NCBI GenBank assembly: GCA_023416585.1 | Contig: JAEZHM010000154.1 | Coordinates: forward strand, 62,001 to 126,000 | DNA: 64,000 nt | Direction: 5' to 3' | Origin: Bacillota bacterium | GTDB lineage: Bacteria > Bacillota > Clostridia > Christensenellales > Aristaeellaceae | In this document: in pieces, positions 24,456-32,569 of the stretch | How the letters are laid out: each line of letters opens with the position of its first letter | Numbering within the stretch: position 1 is the stretch's first letter | Program-made: the position numbers and the translations under genes | Notes under the pieces: generated by a model | Databases searched by the model: none | Told to the model about the DNA's origin: nothing | The model's input: the letters and a program-made list of their open reading frames with translations, nothing else

Positions 24456-25886
24456 ATGATCACTAGAGATAAAGCGTTATTGGTAGGCGGAGCACCTACG
24501 GCGGAGCTTCTGCGGAGTGTAATCCAGGAGTTTCAAAAGGACAGCGTTCGCCGAGACAAGCTATGGAATTACTATCAGCTTAATCACGATATCTGCACCC
24601 GTATCCGGGCCAAGGGGTTGCCCAACAATATGCTTGTACATGACTTTCCGGGCTATATTGTCAGCATGGTCACGGGGTACCTAGTAGGCAATGCTGTGGG
24701 GTATTCGGACGATACCCAGAAGGCGGCCCTTGATGTGATTCTGGATACGTACAAGCGCGACAGTGTGGATAGTGTAGACAGCGAAGTGGCGGCGGATTCA
24801 AGCATTTTCGGGGTAGGCGTGGAAATTTGCTATGCTGGCCAAGATAGCAATCCTCACGTTTCAAAGCTGGACCGTAGAAATGCCTTTGTGGTTTACGATG
24901 ATACTGTGGAGCATTCTCCGCTGTTTGGTGTTCATTGGATGCCAAGGGTCAAGGCCGACGGCACACCGGACGGTTTTCGTGCATGGGTATATACACCGAC
25001 AGCTCGCATTCCATACACGGGCACCACGGTTGATACGTTGGTAGAAACCGGGGCCGTTGAGGCTCATTATTTCGGCACAGTTCCCATCGTTGAGTACTGG
25101 AACAATCCTCAGGAGACTGGGGATTTCGAGCGTGTGTTGTCTCTGATCGATGCTTATGATAAGCTGCAGAGCGACCGAATTAACGACAAACAGCAGTTCG
25201 TTGATGCCCTGCTAATCCTGTTCGGTGTGACCGGATTGCAGCCTTCTACCGATGAAAAAGACGAACGCACACCAGGACAGCGCCTTCGCGACGAAGGTGT
25301 TCTTATACTTCCCGAGGCAAAAGAAGGTGGGGCACAGTGGCTTACTAAGCAGCTGACCGAGTCTGACGTGGAAGTGCTGAAAGATGCTGTCAAATCCGAT
25401 ATTCACAAGTTCAGCATGATACCCGATCTTACCGATCAGGAGTTTGCAGGCAACAGTAGCGGCGTAGCCATGAAGTTCAAGTTGCTGGGCCTGGAGCAGC
25501 TGACAAAGATCAAGGAACGCTGGTTCCGTGAGGGCCTGCGCTGGCGCCTTCGCCTGTTCGGTAATTTCCTGGCCATCAAGGGCGCACCTAAGCTGGATGC
25601 CGATGCTGTGACGCTGACCTTCACCAGGTCGCTACCTGTCAATGATTTGGAAATCGCCCAGACGGTGCAGAATCTGCAAGGCATTGTTCCTGATGAAATC
25701 CTGCTAAAGCAGATCCCGTGGATCAGCGATGTCAAAGAAGCACTTCAAATGCTGATCAAGCAGAAGACCGAAGCTATAAAGCAGCAAGCGGCCGCCTTTG
25801 GGGCGTATCCGGGGCAGGGGAGTGCAGGCAATGATCCTGGCAACGAGCCGGGTAACGATCCCGGGGCCAAAGAGGGTGCTGAGTAA
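24456..25886 (+). CDS. Portal protein, SPP1 gp6 type
   Basis: This 476-residue protein begins with a helical N-terminus and carries the pattern GLPNNMLVHDFPGYIVSMVTGY, then FDAYDKLQSDRINDKQQF-like core helices, as in SPP1 and phage_portal proteins. A low-complexity Gly/Asn/Asp tail (GNDPGNEPGNDPG) closes it. It forms the dodecameric DNA gate on the capsid vertex. An AAGGAG site precedes ATG 24456, and the stop overlaps the MuF start. Confidence 0.92.
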   Translation: MITRDKALLVGGAPTAELLRSVIQEFQKDSVRRDKLWNYYQLNHDICTRIRAKGLPNNMLVHDFPGYIVSMVTGYLVGNAVGYSDDTQKAALDVILDTYKRDSVDSVDSEVAADSSIFGVGVEICYAGQDSNPHVSKLDRRNAFVVYDDTVEHSPLFGVHWMPRVKADGTPDGFRAWVYTPTARIPYTGTTVDTLVETGAVEAHYFGTVPIVEYWNNPQETGDFERVLSLIDAYDKLQSDRINDKQQFVDALLILFGVTGLQPSTDEKDERTPGQRLRDEGVLILPEAKEGGAQWLTKQLTESDVEVLKDAVKSDIHKFSMIPDLTDQEFAGNSSGVAMKFKLLGLEQLTKIKERWFREGLRWRLRLFGNFLAIKGAPKLDADAVTLTFTRSLPVNDLEIAQTVQNLQGIVPDEILLKQIPWISDVKEALQMLIKQKTEAIKQQAAAFGAYPGQGSAGNDPGNEPGNDPGAKEGAE

Positions 25887-27481
25887 TGGCCAGCGCCTAT
25901 TGGGAACAGCGTGCTTCTCTTCGGCAGGCCTTTTATGACCAGACTTCGGATGCTGTGACTGCCAGGGTGTACAGTGCCTATGACAGCGCATTGAGGCAAT
26001 TTGAAACCGATATACAGACGATCTTTGGCAACTTCCAACGCTTCCACAACCTGACGCCGGACGAGGCCCGTAAGCTACTGAATGAGCCGGCCAACCAGCT
26101 GGTCTTGGCAGACTTGCGGTTGCAGGTGAAAAAGGTTAATGATCCTGTCATCCAAAGGGAACTGCTGGTCAGGATCAACGCACCCGCGTATGCAGCCCGT
26201 ATTACCCGCCTGCAGGCCGCCAGGGAAGCCGCTTATGTAAACATGGGCAAGGTTGCCGATGTATCCCTGAAGCGCGTGGAAAGCCACCTGGTAAGTGTAG
26301 CGCGTGAATCTTACTGGCGCATGACGTACGATGTACAGAAATCAGTTGGCATCATGTTTGGTCCTTCAGGCATGAGCATGCGCCGCGCCCAGGAGATTCA
26401 AAAGCAGATATGGTCGGGGGAGCACTATTCGCAGCGTTTATGGGGCAACTGCAAGCAGATGGCACAGTTACTGACCAACGCGGTGCAGGAGAATGCCATT
26501 TCCGGCAAGACCACCCGTGAGACATTCCAGGCGCTTACCGATGCTTCAGCCGGCGGCAAGGTCGCCGCCAACCGCCTGATCCGGACCGAGACCAATTATG
26601 TGGCCGGTCAGGGTGAAATGGAATCCTACCGCGATGCCGGCATAGAAAAGTATGAGTTCGTGGCCGTTCTGGACGGTAGGACAAGCACTATATGCCAGGA
26701 GCTGGACGGTAAAGAGTTTTCGCTGTCTGATCAGACGGTTGGGGTGAACATGCACCCGATGCATCCATGGTGCAGATCCACAACTGCGCCGGTGTTCAGC
26801 TGGGCGGGCAAGCAGAACCTTCAGCGTCGGGCTCGAGATCCTGTAACGGGCGAAACAACTACAGTACCCGCCAGTATAACCTATTCAGACTGGAAAAGGA
26901 AACTTGATGAGACCTATGGTCCTGAGCGTATGGCCTTATCCAGAAAGATGATGGAGAATGAGAGTTACGACCGCGCACAGTTTGCAAGGTATAAAGAGCG
27001 ATTAGGGAAAGATACCCCAGGCTCTTTCTCTGCATTCCAGTCAATGAAATACGGGAACGCAGAAGCTTGGGGAGCATTGGAAAGCAAATACAGCAATTGG
27101 TTGTACGAGCAAGATTTTGGTGGTATAATTGAGATGCAGGGTACTCTTCCTGATCAAACCGTACGGCGATGGTATAAGCACCATGCTGAAAGCATTCCAG
27201 ACAGGATCGACACAAGTAAGCCAGCTGAAGATCAGGCGAAGCAAGCCCACGCATTACGTAATCAGTTCCGCACCGAAGCCCGGCTTCTCATGGCTGACCG
27301 TGAATCGGCAGCACAGCTCGACATAACGGATCCGAATCTCACGTTTGACGAGCTGATTGCTAAGAAAATCAATGATTCCAAGAAGCCAGACATAACGACG
27401 CGGGAGCAGGCAATCATGGATATACTCAAGACAGCAACAAAGACCAACAAAGGCGTAAATCAGAAGCTTGGCATTGAGTGA
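25886..27481 (+). CDS. MuF-type minor head protein with long C-terminal extension
   Basis: This 531-residue protein has a helical N-terminus, then the MuF/SPP1 gp7 core (about residues 170-310) with RLIRTETNYVAGQGEMES, VLDGRTSTICQELDGKEF and HPWCRSTTAP. The core is followed by about 200 further residues (ending WYKHHAESIPDRID, RNQFRTEARLLM, TREQAIMDILKTATKTNK). MuF proteins often carry C-terminal effector domains injected or released with DNA. Whether this one is toxic cannot be told. A tiny gene follows 10 bases later. Confidence 0.88.
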   Translation: MASAYWEQRASLRQAFYDQTSDAVTARVYSAYDSALRQFETDIQTIFGNFQRFHNLTPDEARKLLNEPANQLVLADLRLQVKKVNDPVIQRELLVRINAPAYAARITRLQAAREAAYVNMGKVADVSLKRVESHLVSVARESYWRMTYDVQKSVGIMFGPSGMSMRRAQEIQKQIWSGEHYSQRLWGNCKQMAQLLTNAVQENAISGKTTRETFQALTDASAGGKVAANRLIRTETNYVAGQGEMESYRDAGIEKYEFVAVLDGRTSTICQELDGKEFSLSDQTVGVNMHPMHPWCRSTTAPVFSWAGKQNLQRRARDPVTGETTTVPASITYSDWKRKLDETYGPERMALSRKMMENESYDRAQFARYKERLGKDTPGSFSAFQSMKYGNAEAWGALESKYSNWLYEQDFGGIIEMQGTLPDQTVRRWYKHHAESIPDRIDTSKPAEDQAKQAHALRNQFRTEARLLMADRESAAQLDITDPNLTFDELIAKKINDSKKPDITTREQAIMDILKTATKTNKGVNQKLGIE

Positions 27482-27491
27482 GGTGATCAAG

Positions 27492-27725
27492 ATGTTTGAG
27501 TACAGCATATATGGAGAAGCTAACGTAGCACGTTATCGTGAATGCGTCGCATTGTTAAAGCGTTCGCTTGCGGTGGTTTCTGAAAAGGAGATTCAGGATG
27601 TTGACGAGAGCCTGTACACCATTTTGACCACTGAAAACGGCACTGTTACTGTAAAAAATAGTGAGTATATCAATGCCGTTTATGTTGAATCGACTTTCGA
27701 TCTATCACATATTTTGAAGTCCTAA
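27492..27725 (+). CDS. Small protein paired with the MuF gene, possible immunity protein
   Basis: This 77-residue acidic protein starts at ATG 27492 after an excellent GAGGTGAT site. It has predicted alpha then beta structure (ALLKRSLAVVSEKEIQDV, LYTILTTENGTVTVK). No family is recognised. It is 10 bases after the MuF gene and is followed by a terminator, so the two make a closed pair, the arrangement seen for effector and immunity genes. Confidence 0.6.
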   Translation: MFEYSIYGEANVARYRECVALLKRSLAVVSEKEIQDVDESLYTILTTENGTVTVKNSEYINAVYVESTFDLSHILKS

Positions 27726-27747
27726 TCTATAAAAATCCTGGTAACAG

Positions 27748-27775
27748 GCGCCACCCGAAAGGGCAGGCGCTTTTT
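27748..27775 (+). terminator. Intrinsic terminator
   Basis: GCGCC, then CCC-GAAA-GGG, then GGCGC form a two-part stem followed by five T. It lies after the MuF/partner pair. Confidence 0.75.
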
Positions 27776-27799
27776 GAATGCAAAAAGGAGGGCATACAG

Positions 27800-28003
27800 A
27801 TGGATCCGAAAGATGTAACAACTCAGCTTTCATTGCCGCCATGGGTAAATGAGCTTGCAGAAGCAACCCGCAAGACACAGGAAGCGGCCCAGGCTTTCAA
27901 GCTGCAACTCGAAAACCTGAACCGCACCATAAGCAAAATCAATGAGAGTAAGGCTGAGGCTATGACCTATGAGCAATACCTTGCTTCTAAAGATGACTGC
28001 TAA
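27800..28003 (+). CDS. Small helical phage protein
   Basis: This 67-residue protein is predicted to be one long helix (ELAEATRKTQEAAQAFKLQL) and could form a coiled coil. AAAGGAGGG precedes the ATG. Its 3' end overlaps that of the antisense gene by 17 bases. Function unknown, position suggests head assembly. Confidence 0.6.
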   Translation: MDPKDVTTQLSLPPWVNELAEATRKTQEAAQAFKLQLENLNRTISKINESKAEAMTYEQYLASKDDC

Positions 28004-28250
28004 TCCAATTCCAGTCTTCTTTGGACAGCCAACCACGAACGGGTTTTTCAATAGCGCAGACAATAAGCGCATCCTTACCTTGCAGGTATTTCGTGATCGC
28101 TGACTCTACGTCATAAATGCTTAGGTTAGAAGACAAAAGGTATGTAGTCGTTAAAAACTTCTTTGTAGTTCCAAGGGCTTCAATAGCATTCATGACTGCT
28201 TGGCGATTCGTGTCGGGTGTTCCGATGTCATAGCTGATCATATAGACCAT
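27987..28250 (-). CDS. VapD/Cas2-like small protein (moron in the head operon)
   Basis: This 87-residue protein begins MVYMISYDIGTPDTNR, the beta-strand with conserved Asp typical of ferredoxin-fold Cas2/VapD and SinR-like small proteins, and ends with a KEDWNWI-type tail. Related folds include ribonucleases and nucleic acid-binding toxins. GGAAGGAGGTGAT is placed ideally before ATG 28250, and a near-consensus promoter lies upstream. It is antisense to the head genes, so it is expressed independently. A defence or exclusion role is conjecture. Confidence 0.72.
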   Translation of the reverse strand: MVYMISYDIGTPDTNRQAVMNAIEALGTTKKFLTTTYLLSSNLSIYDVESAITKYLQGKDALIVCAIEKPVRGWLSKEDWNWISSHL

Positions 28251-28274
28251 TCCTATCACCTCCTTCCCACCCAA

Positions 28275-28303
28275 AGTATACCAGTTAAAAGATGGAAGGA
28301 CAA
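28275..28303 (-). promoter_or_regulatory. Promoter of the VapD/Cas2-like gene
   Basis: Reading leftwards, TTGTCC (28303-28298) and TATACT (28280-28275) are 17 bases apart and precede a perfect ribosome binding site. Confidence 0.75.
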
Positions 28304-28316
28304 GCACTCGGTGATC

Positions 28317-28336
28317 AGCGCCGCAAGGCGCTTTTT
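28317..28336 (+). terminator. Intrinsic terminator
   Basis: AGCGCC-GCAA-GGCGCT is followed by a T-tract. It marks the border between the moron block and the scaffold gene on the rightward strand. Confidence 0.7.
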
Positions 28337-28395
28337 ACATACAAAAATTTGAACATGCCGGGCATTGAACGGTATGGGCTAAGGAGAGAAAAGCA

Positions 28396-28935
28396 ATGAA
28401 AACCAATTGCATCTTCCCGTTAAACCTTCAGTATTTTGCAGCCCCTGGCGATCCTCCTGCAGATCCCCCGACCGATCCGCCTGCGGATCCTCCCAAAGCG
28501 CCAAGCTTTGACGATATCCTGAAGGATCCATCCATGCAGTCTGAGTTTGACAAGCGGGTCGCCAAGGCGCTGGCCACCGGGAAAACCAACTGGGAAAAAG
28601 AAAAGAACATGACCGCAGAAGAGTTGGCTAATCAGAAAATGCAGGAACGGGAGGCCGGGATCCTCAAGAGAGAAGGCGACATTACCAAGCGGGAGCTAAA
28701 GGCTAAGGCTTTAGAAACCCTTGGGACAAAGGGCCTTCCCAAGGAACTGGCCGACACCCTGGATTATACCGATGAAACTGCCATGAATTCCACGCTTACC
28801 AGCGTAGAAAAGGTGTTCCGCGACAGTCTTTCCAAGGCGGTGGACGAAAAGCTGAAGGGAAACCCGCCCCCAGCGGGCGGCGATACGCCGGATGCGCTTG
28901 AAGCCGCTATGCGTAAAGCGGCAGGGCTTAAATAA
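28396..28935 (+). CDS. Scaffolding protein (DUF4355)
   Basis: This 179-residue protein has a Pro/Asp-rich N-terminal linker, a long charged helical middle (EKEKNMTAEELANQKMQE) and a short C-terminal domain, as in DUF4355 scaffold proteins. It guides capsid assembly and is encoded directly before the capsid gene. Its N-terminus holds LNLQYFA, the same heptapeptide as the capsid protein. AAGGAGAG precedes the ATG. Confidence 0.82.
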   Translation: MKTNCIFPLNLQYFAAPGDPPADPPTDPPADPPKAPSFDDILKDPSMQSEFDKRVAKALATGKTNWEKEKNMTAEELANQKMQEREAGILKREGDITKRELKAKALETLGTKGLPKELADTLDYTDETAMNSTLTSVEKVFRDSLSKAVDEKLKGNPPPAGGDTPDALEAAMRKAAGLK

Positions 28936-28958
28936 CAAATCGAAAGGACTGAACACCT

Positions 28959-29861
28959 ATGCTTAAGCTGAATCTTCAGTATTTTGCAAACTCCATTACC
29001 CTGGCCAAGAAATTTGTGCCCATCCTGGATGAGGTGTACAAGCTTGCTTCCCTTACCTCCATGTTGGACGGTGCAAACGACCTTGCTCAGCAGGGCGCAA
29101 ACGCCGACGAATTGATTATCCCCAAAATGTCCATGCAGGGCCTTGCCGCATATTCCCGCAACGGCGGTTATGTGGCAGGTGATGTTACGCTGACCAATGA
29201 AACGGTCAAGTGTAACTTTGACCGCGGCCGCAAGTTCACTGTTGACGCTTTGGACAACGAGGAAACTGCCGGCATCGCCTTTGGGCGCCTGGCTGGTGAG
29301 TTCATCCGTACCAAGGTTGTCCCCGAACTGGATGCTTTCCGTCTGGCTGCCTATGCTGGCGTCAGTGGCATTAGCACAGTGGCGGGGGCAGCGCTGGCAG
29401 ATGGTGCCGCCGTGTTAGCGGCCATCAGCGCAGCAGTGGCAAAGATGGATGAAGATGAAGTTCCTCTCGAGGATCGCCATCTGTTCATTACGCCCACCCT
29501 CATGCTTCTGGTGAAAAATCTGGATACCACGAAATCCAGGGAAGTGCTTGCCAGGTTCTCCAGCATCAAAGAGATCCCCCAGACCCGCTTCTACACCGCC
29601 ATCACCCAGTACGACGGCACCACAAGCGGCCAGGAGACGGGCGGATTCATCAAGAACGCCACCACCGGCAAAAATATCAACTTCATGGCCGTTCACAAAT
29701 CGGCTGTGATCCAGTTCCAGAAGCACGTCGTACCGAAGATCTTCACGCCTGCCGAGAACCAGACCAGCGATGGATGGATGTTCCAGTACCGCAATGTTGG
29801 TATCGCCAGCGCCTACGAGAACAAGGTGGCCGGTATCTACCTGCACAAGTCCACGACCTAA
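28959..29861 (+). CDS. Major capsid protein
   Basis: This 300-residue HK97-fold-like protein has a typical pattern (GGYVAGDVTLTNETVK, FDRGRKFTVDALDNEET, VVPELDAFRLAAYAG). There is no protease-processed delta domain; a separate scaffold gene is upstream. It builds the icosahedral head. ATG 28959 follows GAAAGGA. It begins MLKLNLQYFA. Confidence 0.92.
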   Translation: MLKLNLQYFANSITLAKKFVPILDEVYKLASLTSMLDGANDLAQQGANADELIIPKMSMQGLAAYSRNGGYVAGDVTLTNETVKCNFDRGRKFTVDALDNEETAGIAFGRLAGEFIRTKVVPELDAFRLAAYAGVSGISTVAGAALADGAAVLAAISAAVAKMDEDEVPLEDRHLFITPTLMLLVKNLDTTKSREVLARFSSIKEIPQTRFYTAITQYDGTTSGQETGGFIKNATTGKNINFMAVHKSAVIQFQKHVVPKIFTPAENQTSDGWMFQYRNVGIASAYENKVAGIYLHKSTT

Positions 29862-29885
29862 TTCCGATGAAAGGATGTGCCTTAC

Positions 29886-30197
29886 ATGTCGGAAGTTCCC
29901 GAAGTATCTCAACTGGACCGCCTGAAAAGGCGCATCCCTACTGAAACCAATGAAGACCTGCTGCAGGATATGCTGGACGATGCAGAAGCCTTTATACTGT
30001 CGTATACGGGCCAAACAGAGATTCCCGCAGGCCTGCAGCGGGCCCAGCTGCGTATTGCGGCTGCGTACTACAACGAACTGGGGCTGGAAGGCCAGAGCAG
30101 CCGAAGCGAAGGCGGTATAAGCATATCTATTGATAAGCTGCCGCTTGACTTGCAGCAAGAACTTAACCGCTACCGCCTCGCGAAAGTGGGGTGGTAG
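29886..30197 (+). CDS. Head-tail connector, gp6-like
   Basis: This 103-residue helical protein (LDRLKRRIPTETNEDLLQDM; AFILSYTGQTEIP) matches the phage gp6/DNA-packaging connector group that sits under the portal. The ATG at 29886 has GAAAGGA 10 bases upstream. It is the first of five small genes in head-tail joining order. Confidence 0.8.
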   Translation: MSEVPEVSQLDRLKRRIPTETNEDLLQDMLDDAEAFILSYTGQTEIPAGLQRAQLRIAAAYYNELGLEGQSSRSEGGISISIDKLPLDLQQELNRYRLAKVGW

Positions 30198-30532
30198 TGG
30201 TGCGAACACAATTACGTCGGCAGGCTGAAATCAAGTTTGCCAGGCTCGCAACGCCAACCAAAGACACAGTAGGGGATAAGGTCGAAGCCTATTCCTCCAT
30301 CAGGTTGACCGCCTACGGCAGCGTGGCGCCTGCGTCCAGTAAACTGCTCGTGGAAATGTACGGCTTACGCATAGCCAAGATGAAAACCCTTACCCTGACT
30401 GCCGGAGATATCAGCATGCAGGAAGGTGATGGGGTTTGGCTACCGGGTGAGTCCGATGTCAAACCGCTCTGGCGCTGCGTATCTGCTCCGTCTTATACCG
30501 GACATACCTTGGCTGTCATTGAAAGGCGGTAG
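30191..30532 (+). CDS. Head closure protein
   Basis: This 113-residue beta-rich protein lies in the slot of head-tail adaptors (SPP1 gp16-like). Several GTG codons are close together at 30191-30202; the first was kept. It overlaps the connector gene by 7 bases. Assignment rests on order and size. Confidence 0.7.
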   Translation: MVVVRTQLRRQAEIKFARLATPTKDTVGDKVEAYSSIRLTAYGSVAPASSKLLVEMYGLRIAKMKTLTLTAGDISMQEGDGVWLPGESDVKPLWRCVSAPSYTGHTLAVIERR

Positions 30533-30535
30533 CGT

Positions 30536-31006
30536 ATGGCCGAAGCAATGAAAAACTTTAACCGCCTGATGCGTAAGCTTGACGCTTTGGGAATAAACGC
30601 CCAGCCGGCCTTAAACCGCTCCACCGTGCAGATCACCACAAAAGCCGCTGCTGATGCCCGGCGTATGGCTCCATCCAATAAGGAGCCGCAATCCAGATCA
30701 GAAGGCTCTACGCCTTTGAAAAACGCCATATCAGAAAACTTCACGCAGGAGGGTCCCGTTGAAGTTGGACATGTTGTAGTGGCAAGCGACCATGGTGCTT
30801 ATGTTGAGTTTGGTACAGGGCAGCGTGGCGCTTCCTCTCCAAGCCCTCCCAAATGGGACGGAGCACTGTCATACCGTGAAGATTGGGCAGGTATGGAAGC
30901 GCTGCCGTATTTGTATCCAGCTGCTGTAGAAAACCGTGATCTATACGCACAGGCCGCCACGGTCGCATTGGAAGCCACAATAGCCGCGGTGAAAGGGGTG
31001 AGGTAG
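30536..31006 (+). CDS. HK97 gp10-type tail completion protein
   Basis: This 156-residue protein has the features of gp10 family members: an N-terminal helix with RLMRKLDAL, a segment with APSNKEP, and VVASDHGAYVEFGTGQ. It is thought to attach tails to heads. GAAAGG precedes ATG 30536. Confidence 0.82.
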   Translation: MAEAMKNFNRLMRKLDALGINAQPALNRSTVQITTKAAADARRMAPSNKEPQSRSEGSTPLKNAISENFTQEGPVEVGHVVVASDHGAYVEFGTGQRGASSPSPPKWDGALSYREDWAGMEALPYLYPAAVENRDLYAQAATVALEATIAAVKGVR

Positions 31007-31372
31007 ATGGCTACATTGAAACCGGAAGTGCTTGCTGTGCTGGAAGGTACATGTAGCAATGTTTCATACCAATACCCCGCATCCTGGGAAGTGTTGCCTG
31101 CTATCAGTTACCGTGAGGCTGACAACCGAAATGCAGGCTTAGCCGATACCCGTGAACACATTACGGAGTTGGCCTATGTCATCGACTTCTGGGGTGTATC
31201 TCAAGGACAGGTTGACACCCTCTATGAAACGGTGAATGCAGCTTTGCAGGATCTCAATTTTGTGCGTGAGTTCGCCTATGACCTGCGGGATCTCGACAGT
31301 TCCATCAGGCACAAAACCACCCGATACCGCGCCTATCTAGGCGTGGACAACCGGATATACCAGCATCCATAA
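31007..31372 (+). CDS. Minor tail / tail completion protein
   Basis: This 121-residue alpha/beta protein occupies the tail terminator slot immediately before the major tail protein. It starts one base after the gp10 stop. The sequence (REHITELAYVIDFWGVSQGQ) fits the DUF3168-like or related tail completion group, though only by general pattern. Confidence 0.7.
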   Translation: MATLKPEVLAVLEGTCSNVSYQYPASWEVLPAISYREADNRNAGLADTREHITELAYVIDFWGVSQGQVDTLYETVNAALQDLNFVREFAYDLRDLDSSIRHKTTRYRAYLGVDNRIYQHP

Positions 31373-31396
31373 TCATAGTGAAGGAGTGAAAAACCT

Positions 31397-31825
31397 ATGG
31401 GCAAGACTAAAGCCGAAGGCACGATTCTTACCCTCACCAGCAAGGTGCAAACGCCTGTTGTCAGCGTGATCGGCTCCCTTTCCAATATTGGCGAGGTTGC
31501 CCCCAGCGCGGACGAAATTGAAGTTACCACCCTGGACAGCGCCGGCGGTTACAAAGAGTTTCTTCAGGGCATGAAGGATGGCGGTGAAGTACCACTCAGC
31601 GGGTATATGGATTCAGACACAGCCAAGAAGCAAAACATGCTCATCACCTATTTTGACAGCGGCGAGACCGTCGGCGCGGAAATTGAGTTTCCCGATGGCA
31701 CCACCGTGGGCTTTGACTGCTATGTCAAGGCATACACCATGGGCGGTGCGGAAATCGGCGGCGCCGTGGCCTTTGGTGCCACCCTGCGCGTCACCGGCAA
31801 GCCCACAGTAACCTGGGCTGCCTGA
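31397..31825 (+). CDS. Major tail tube protein
   Basis: This 142-residue beta-rich protein has the pattern of phage tail tube proteins (VSVIGSLSNIGEV, EIEVTTLDSAGGYKEF, GEVPLSGYM). It is followed by a strong terminator, in line with high expression. ATG 31397 follows AAGGAG. It polymerises into the non-contractile tail. Confidence 0.88.
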   Translation: MGKTKAEGTILTLTSKVQTPVVSVIGSLSNIGEVAPSADEIEVTTLDSAGGYKEFLQGMKDGGEVPLSGYMDSDTAKKQNMLITYFDSGETVGAEIEFPDGTTVGFDCYVKAYTMGGAEIGGAVAFGATLRVTGKPTVTWAA

Positions 31826-31840
31826 TAAAACCACGCAAAA

Positions 31841-31872
31841 AGCGCCCGGAGGGTTTCCGGGCGCTGATTTTT
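31841..31872 (+). terminator. Strong terminator after the major tail gene
   Basis: AGCGCCCGGA and TCCGGGCGCT form a perfect 10-base stem with a short loop, followed by GATTTTT. It probably lowers expression of the downstream tail genes. Confidence 0.85.
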
Positions 31873-31886
31873 AAGGAGGATAATCC

Positions 31887-32216
31887 ATGAAACACATTGA
31901 GATTGCCGGCCAGCAGTTTGAGCTGGAGTATACCGTAAACAGCGCATGCGAGGTTGAGGAGCGGTCCGGGAAAAACATTACCGATTTACTGAACCGGGAG
32001 TTTTCCGGTGTGCGTTGGCTTCTGTGGGGCGGCCTTATCAACCGTCAACCCAGGCTGACCGTTAGGGATGTCGGTAACCTGATTGGTGAGCATATTCGTG
32101 CCGGGGGCGATCTGGTGATGATTTCTGAGCAATGCCTTGAAGCCATGAAGGAAGCCGGTTTTTTCGGCAAGGCAGCGGGGGAAGCGAATCAGGAAGTACT
32201 GATGCCGGCCACCTGA
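31887..32216 (+). CDS. Tail assembly chaperone (gpG-like)
   Basis: This 109-residue product is the short form of the tail chaperone that binds the tape measure protein. It starts at ATG 31887 with AAGGAGG. A slippery T TTT TTC lies at 32159-32165 in its frame, so a fraction of ribosomes make the longer GT form. Position between the tube and tape measure genes is diagnostic. Confidence 0.85.
   Translation: MKHIEIAGQQFELEYTVNSACEVEERSGKNITDLLNREFSGVRWLLWGGLINRQPRLTVRDVGNLIGEHIRAGGDLVMISEQCLEAMKEAGFFGKAAGEANQEVLMPAT
32159..32165 (+). promoter_or_regulatory. Programmed -1 frameshift site
   Basis: The heptamer T TTT TTC is in register with the gpG codons GGT TTT TTC. A -1 slip leads into the frame that is open to 32569. 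A GC-rich stretch (GGCAAGGCAGCGGGGG) follows at a suitable distance. Confidence 0.8.
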
Positions 32217-32569
32217 AACCGCTGCGGGAAGCTTATACGAAGATCATACAGGACGCCGCCAGGGCTGGAATTGCCGGGTGCGCGTCCTTTTGGCATATGA
32301 CGCCATACGAAATACAGATTACGCTGGAAATCCACAACGCACAAGCTCAGCATGAAATTGAGCGGCGCGAAACGCTGGCCTGGATGATCGGTGCTTATGT
32401 GGGCATCGGAGTGAATAACGGCAAGAGGTATCCGACTAAGCCCAGCCTTTTCAAAGCCGATAAGGCTTCCAAACAAGCAATAACACCCGACCAAATGAAA
32501 GCCAACTTGTTCAACGCACTGGGGATTAAATCACCAAAGGATGTGAGCCACGATGCCGACAACGCTTGA
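32165..32569 (+). CDS. Tail chaperone T extension (made by -1 frameshift as gpGT)
   Basis: In the -1 frame after the slip, about 134 codons continue to 32569 with the T-domain-like sequence LKPLREAYTKIIQDAARAG and FWHMTPYEIQITLE. The latter strongly resembles gpGT C-terminal domains. An internal ATG at 32297 exists but has no ribosome site. The fused product would be about 227 residues. It recruits tail tube protein to the tape measure. Confidence 0.8.
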   Translation, partial: RQGSGGSESGSTDAGHLKPLREAYTKIIQDAARAGIAGCASFWHMTPYEIQITLEIHNAQAQHEIERRETLAWMIGAYVGIGVNNGKRYPTKPSLFKADKASKQAITPDQMKANLFNALGIKSPKDVSHDADNA

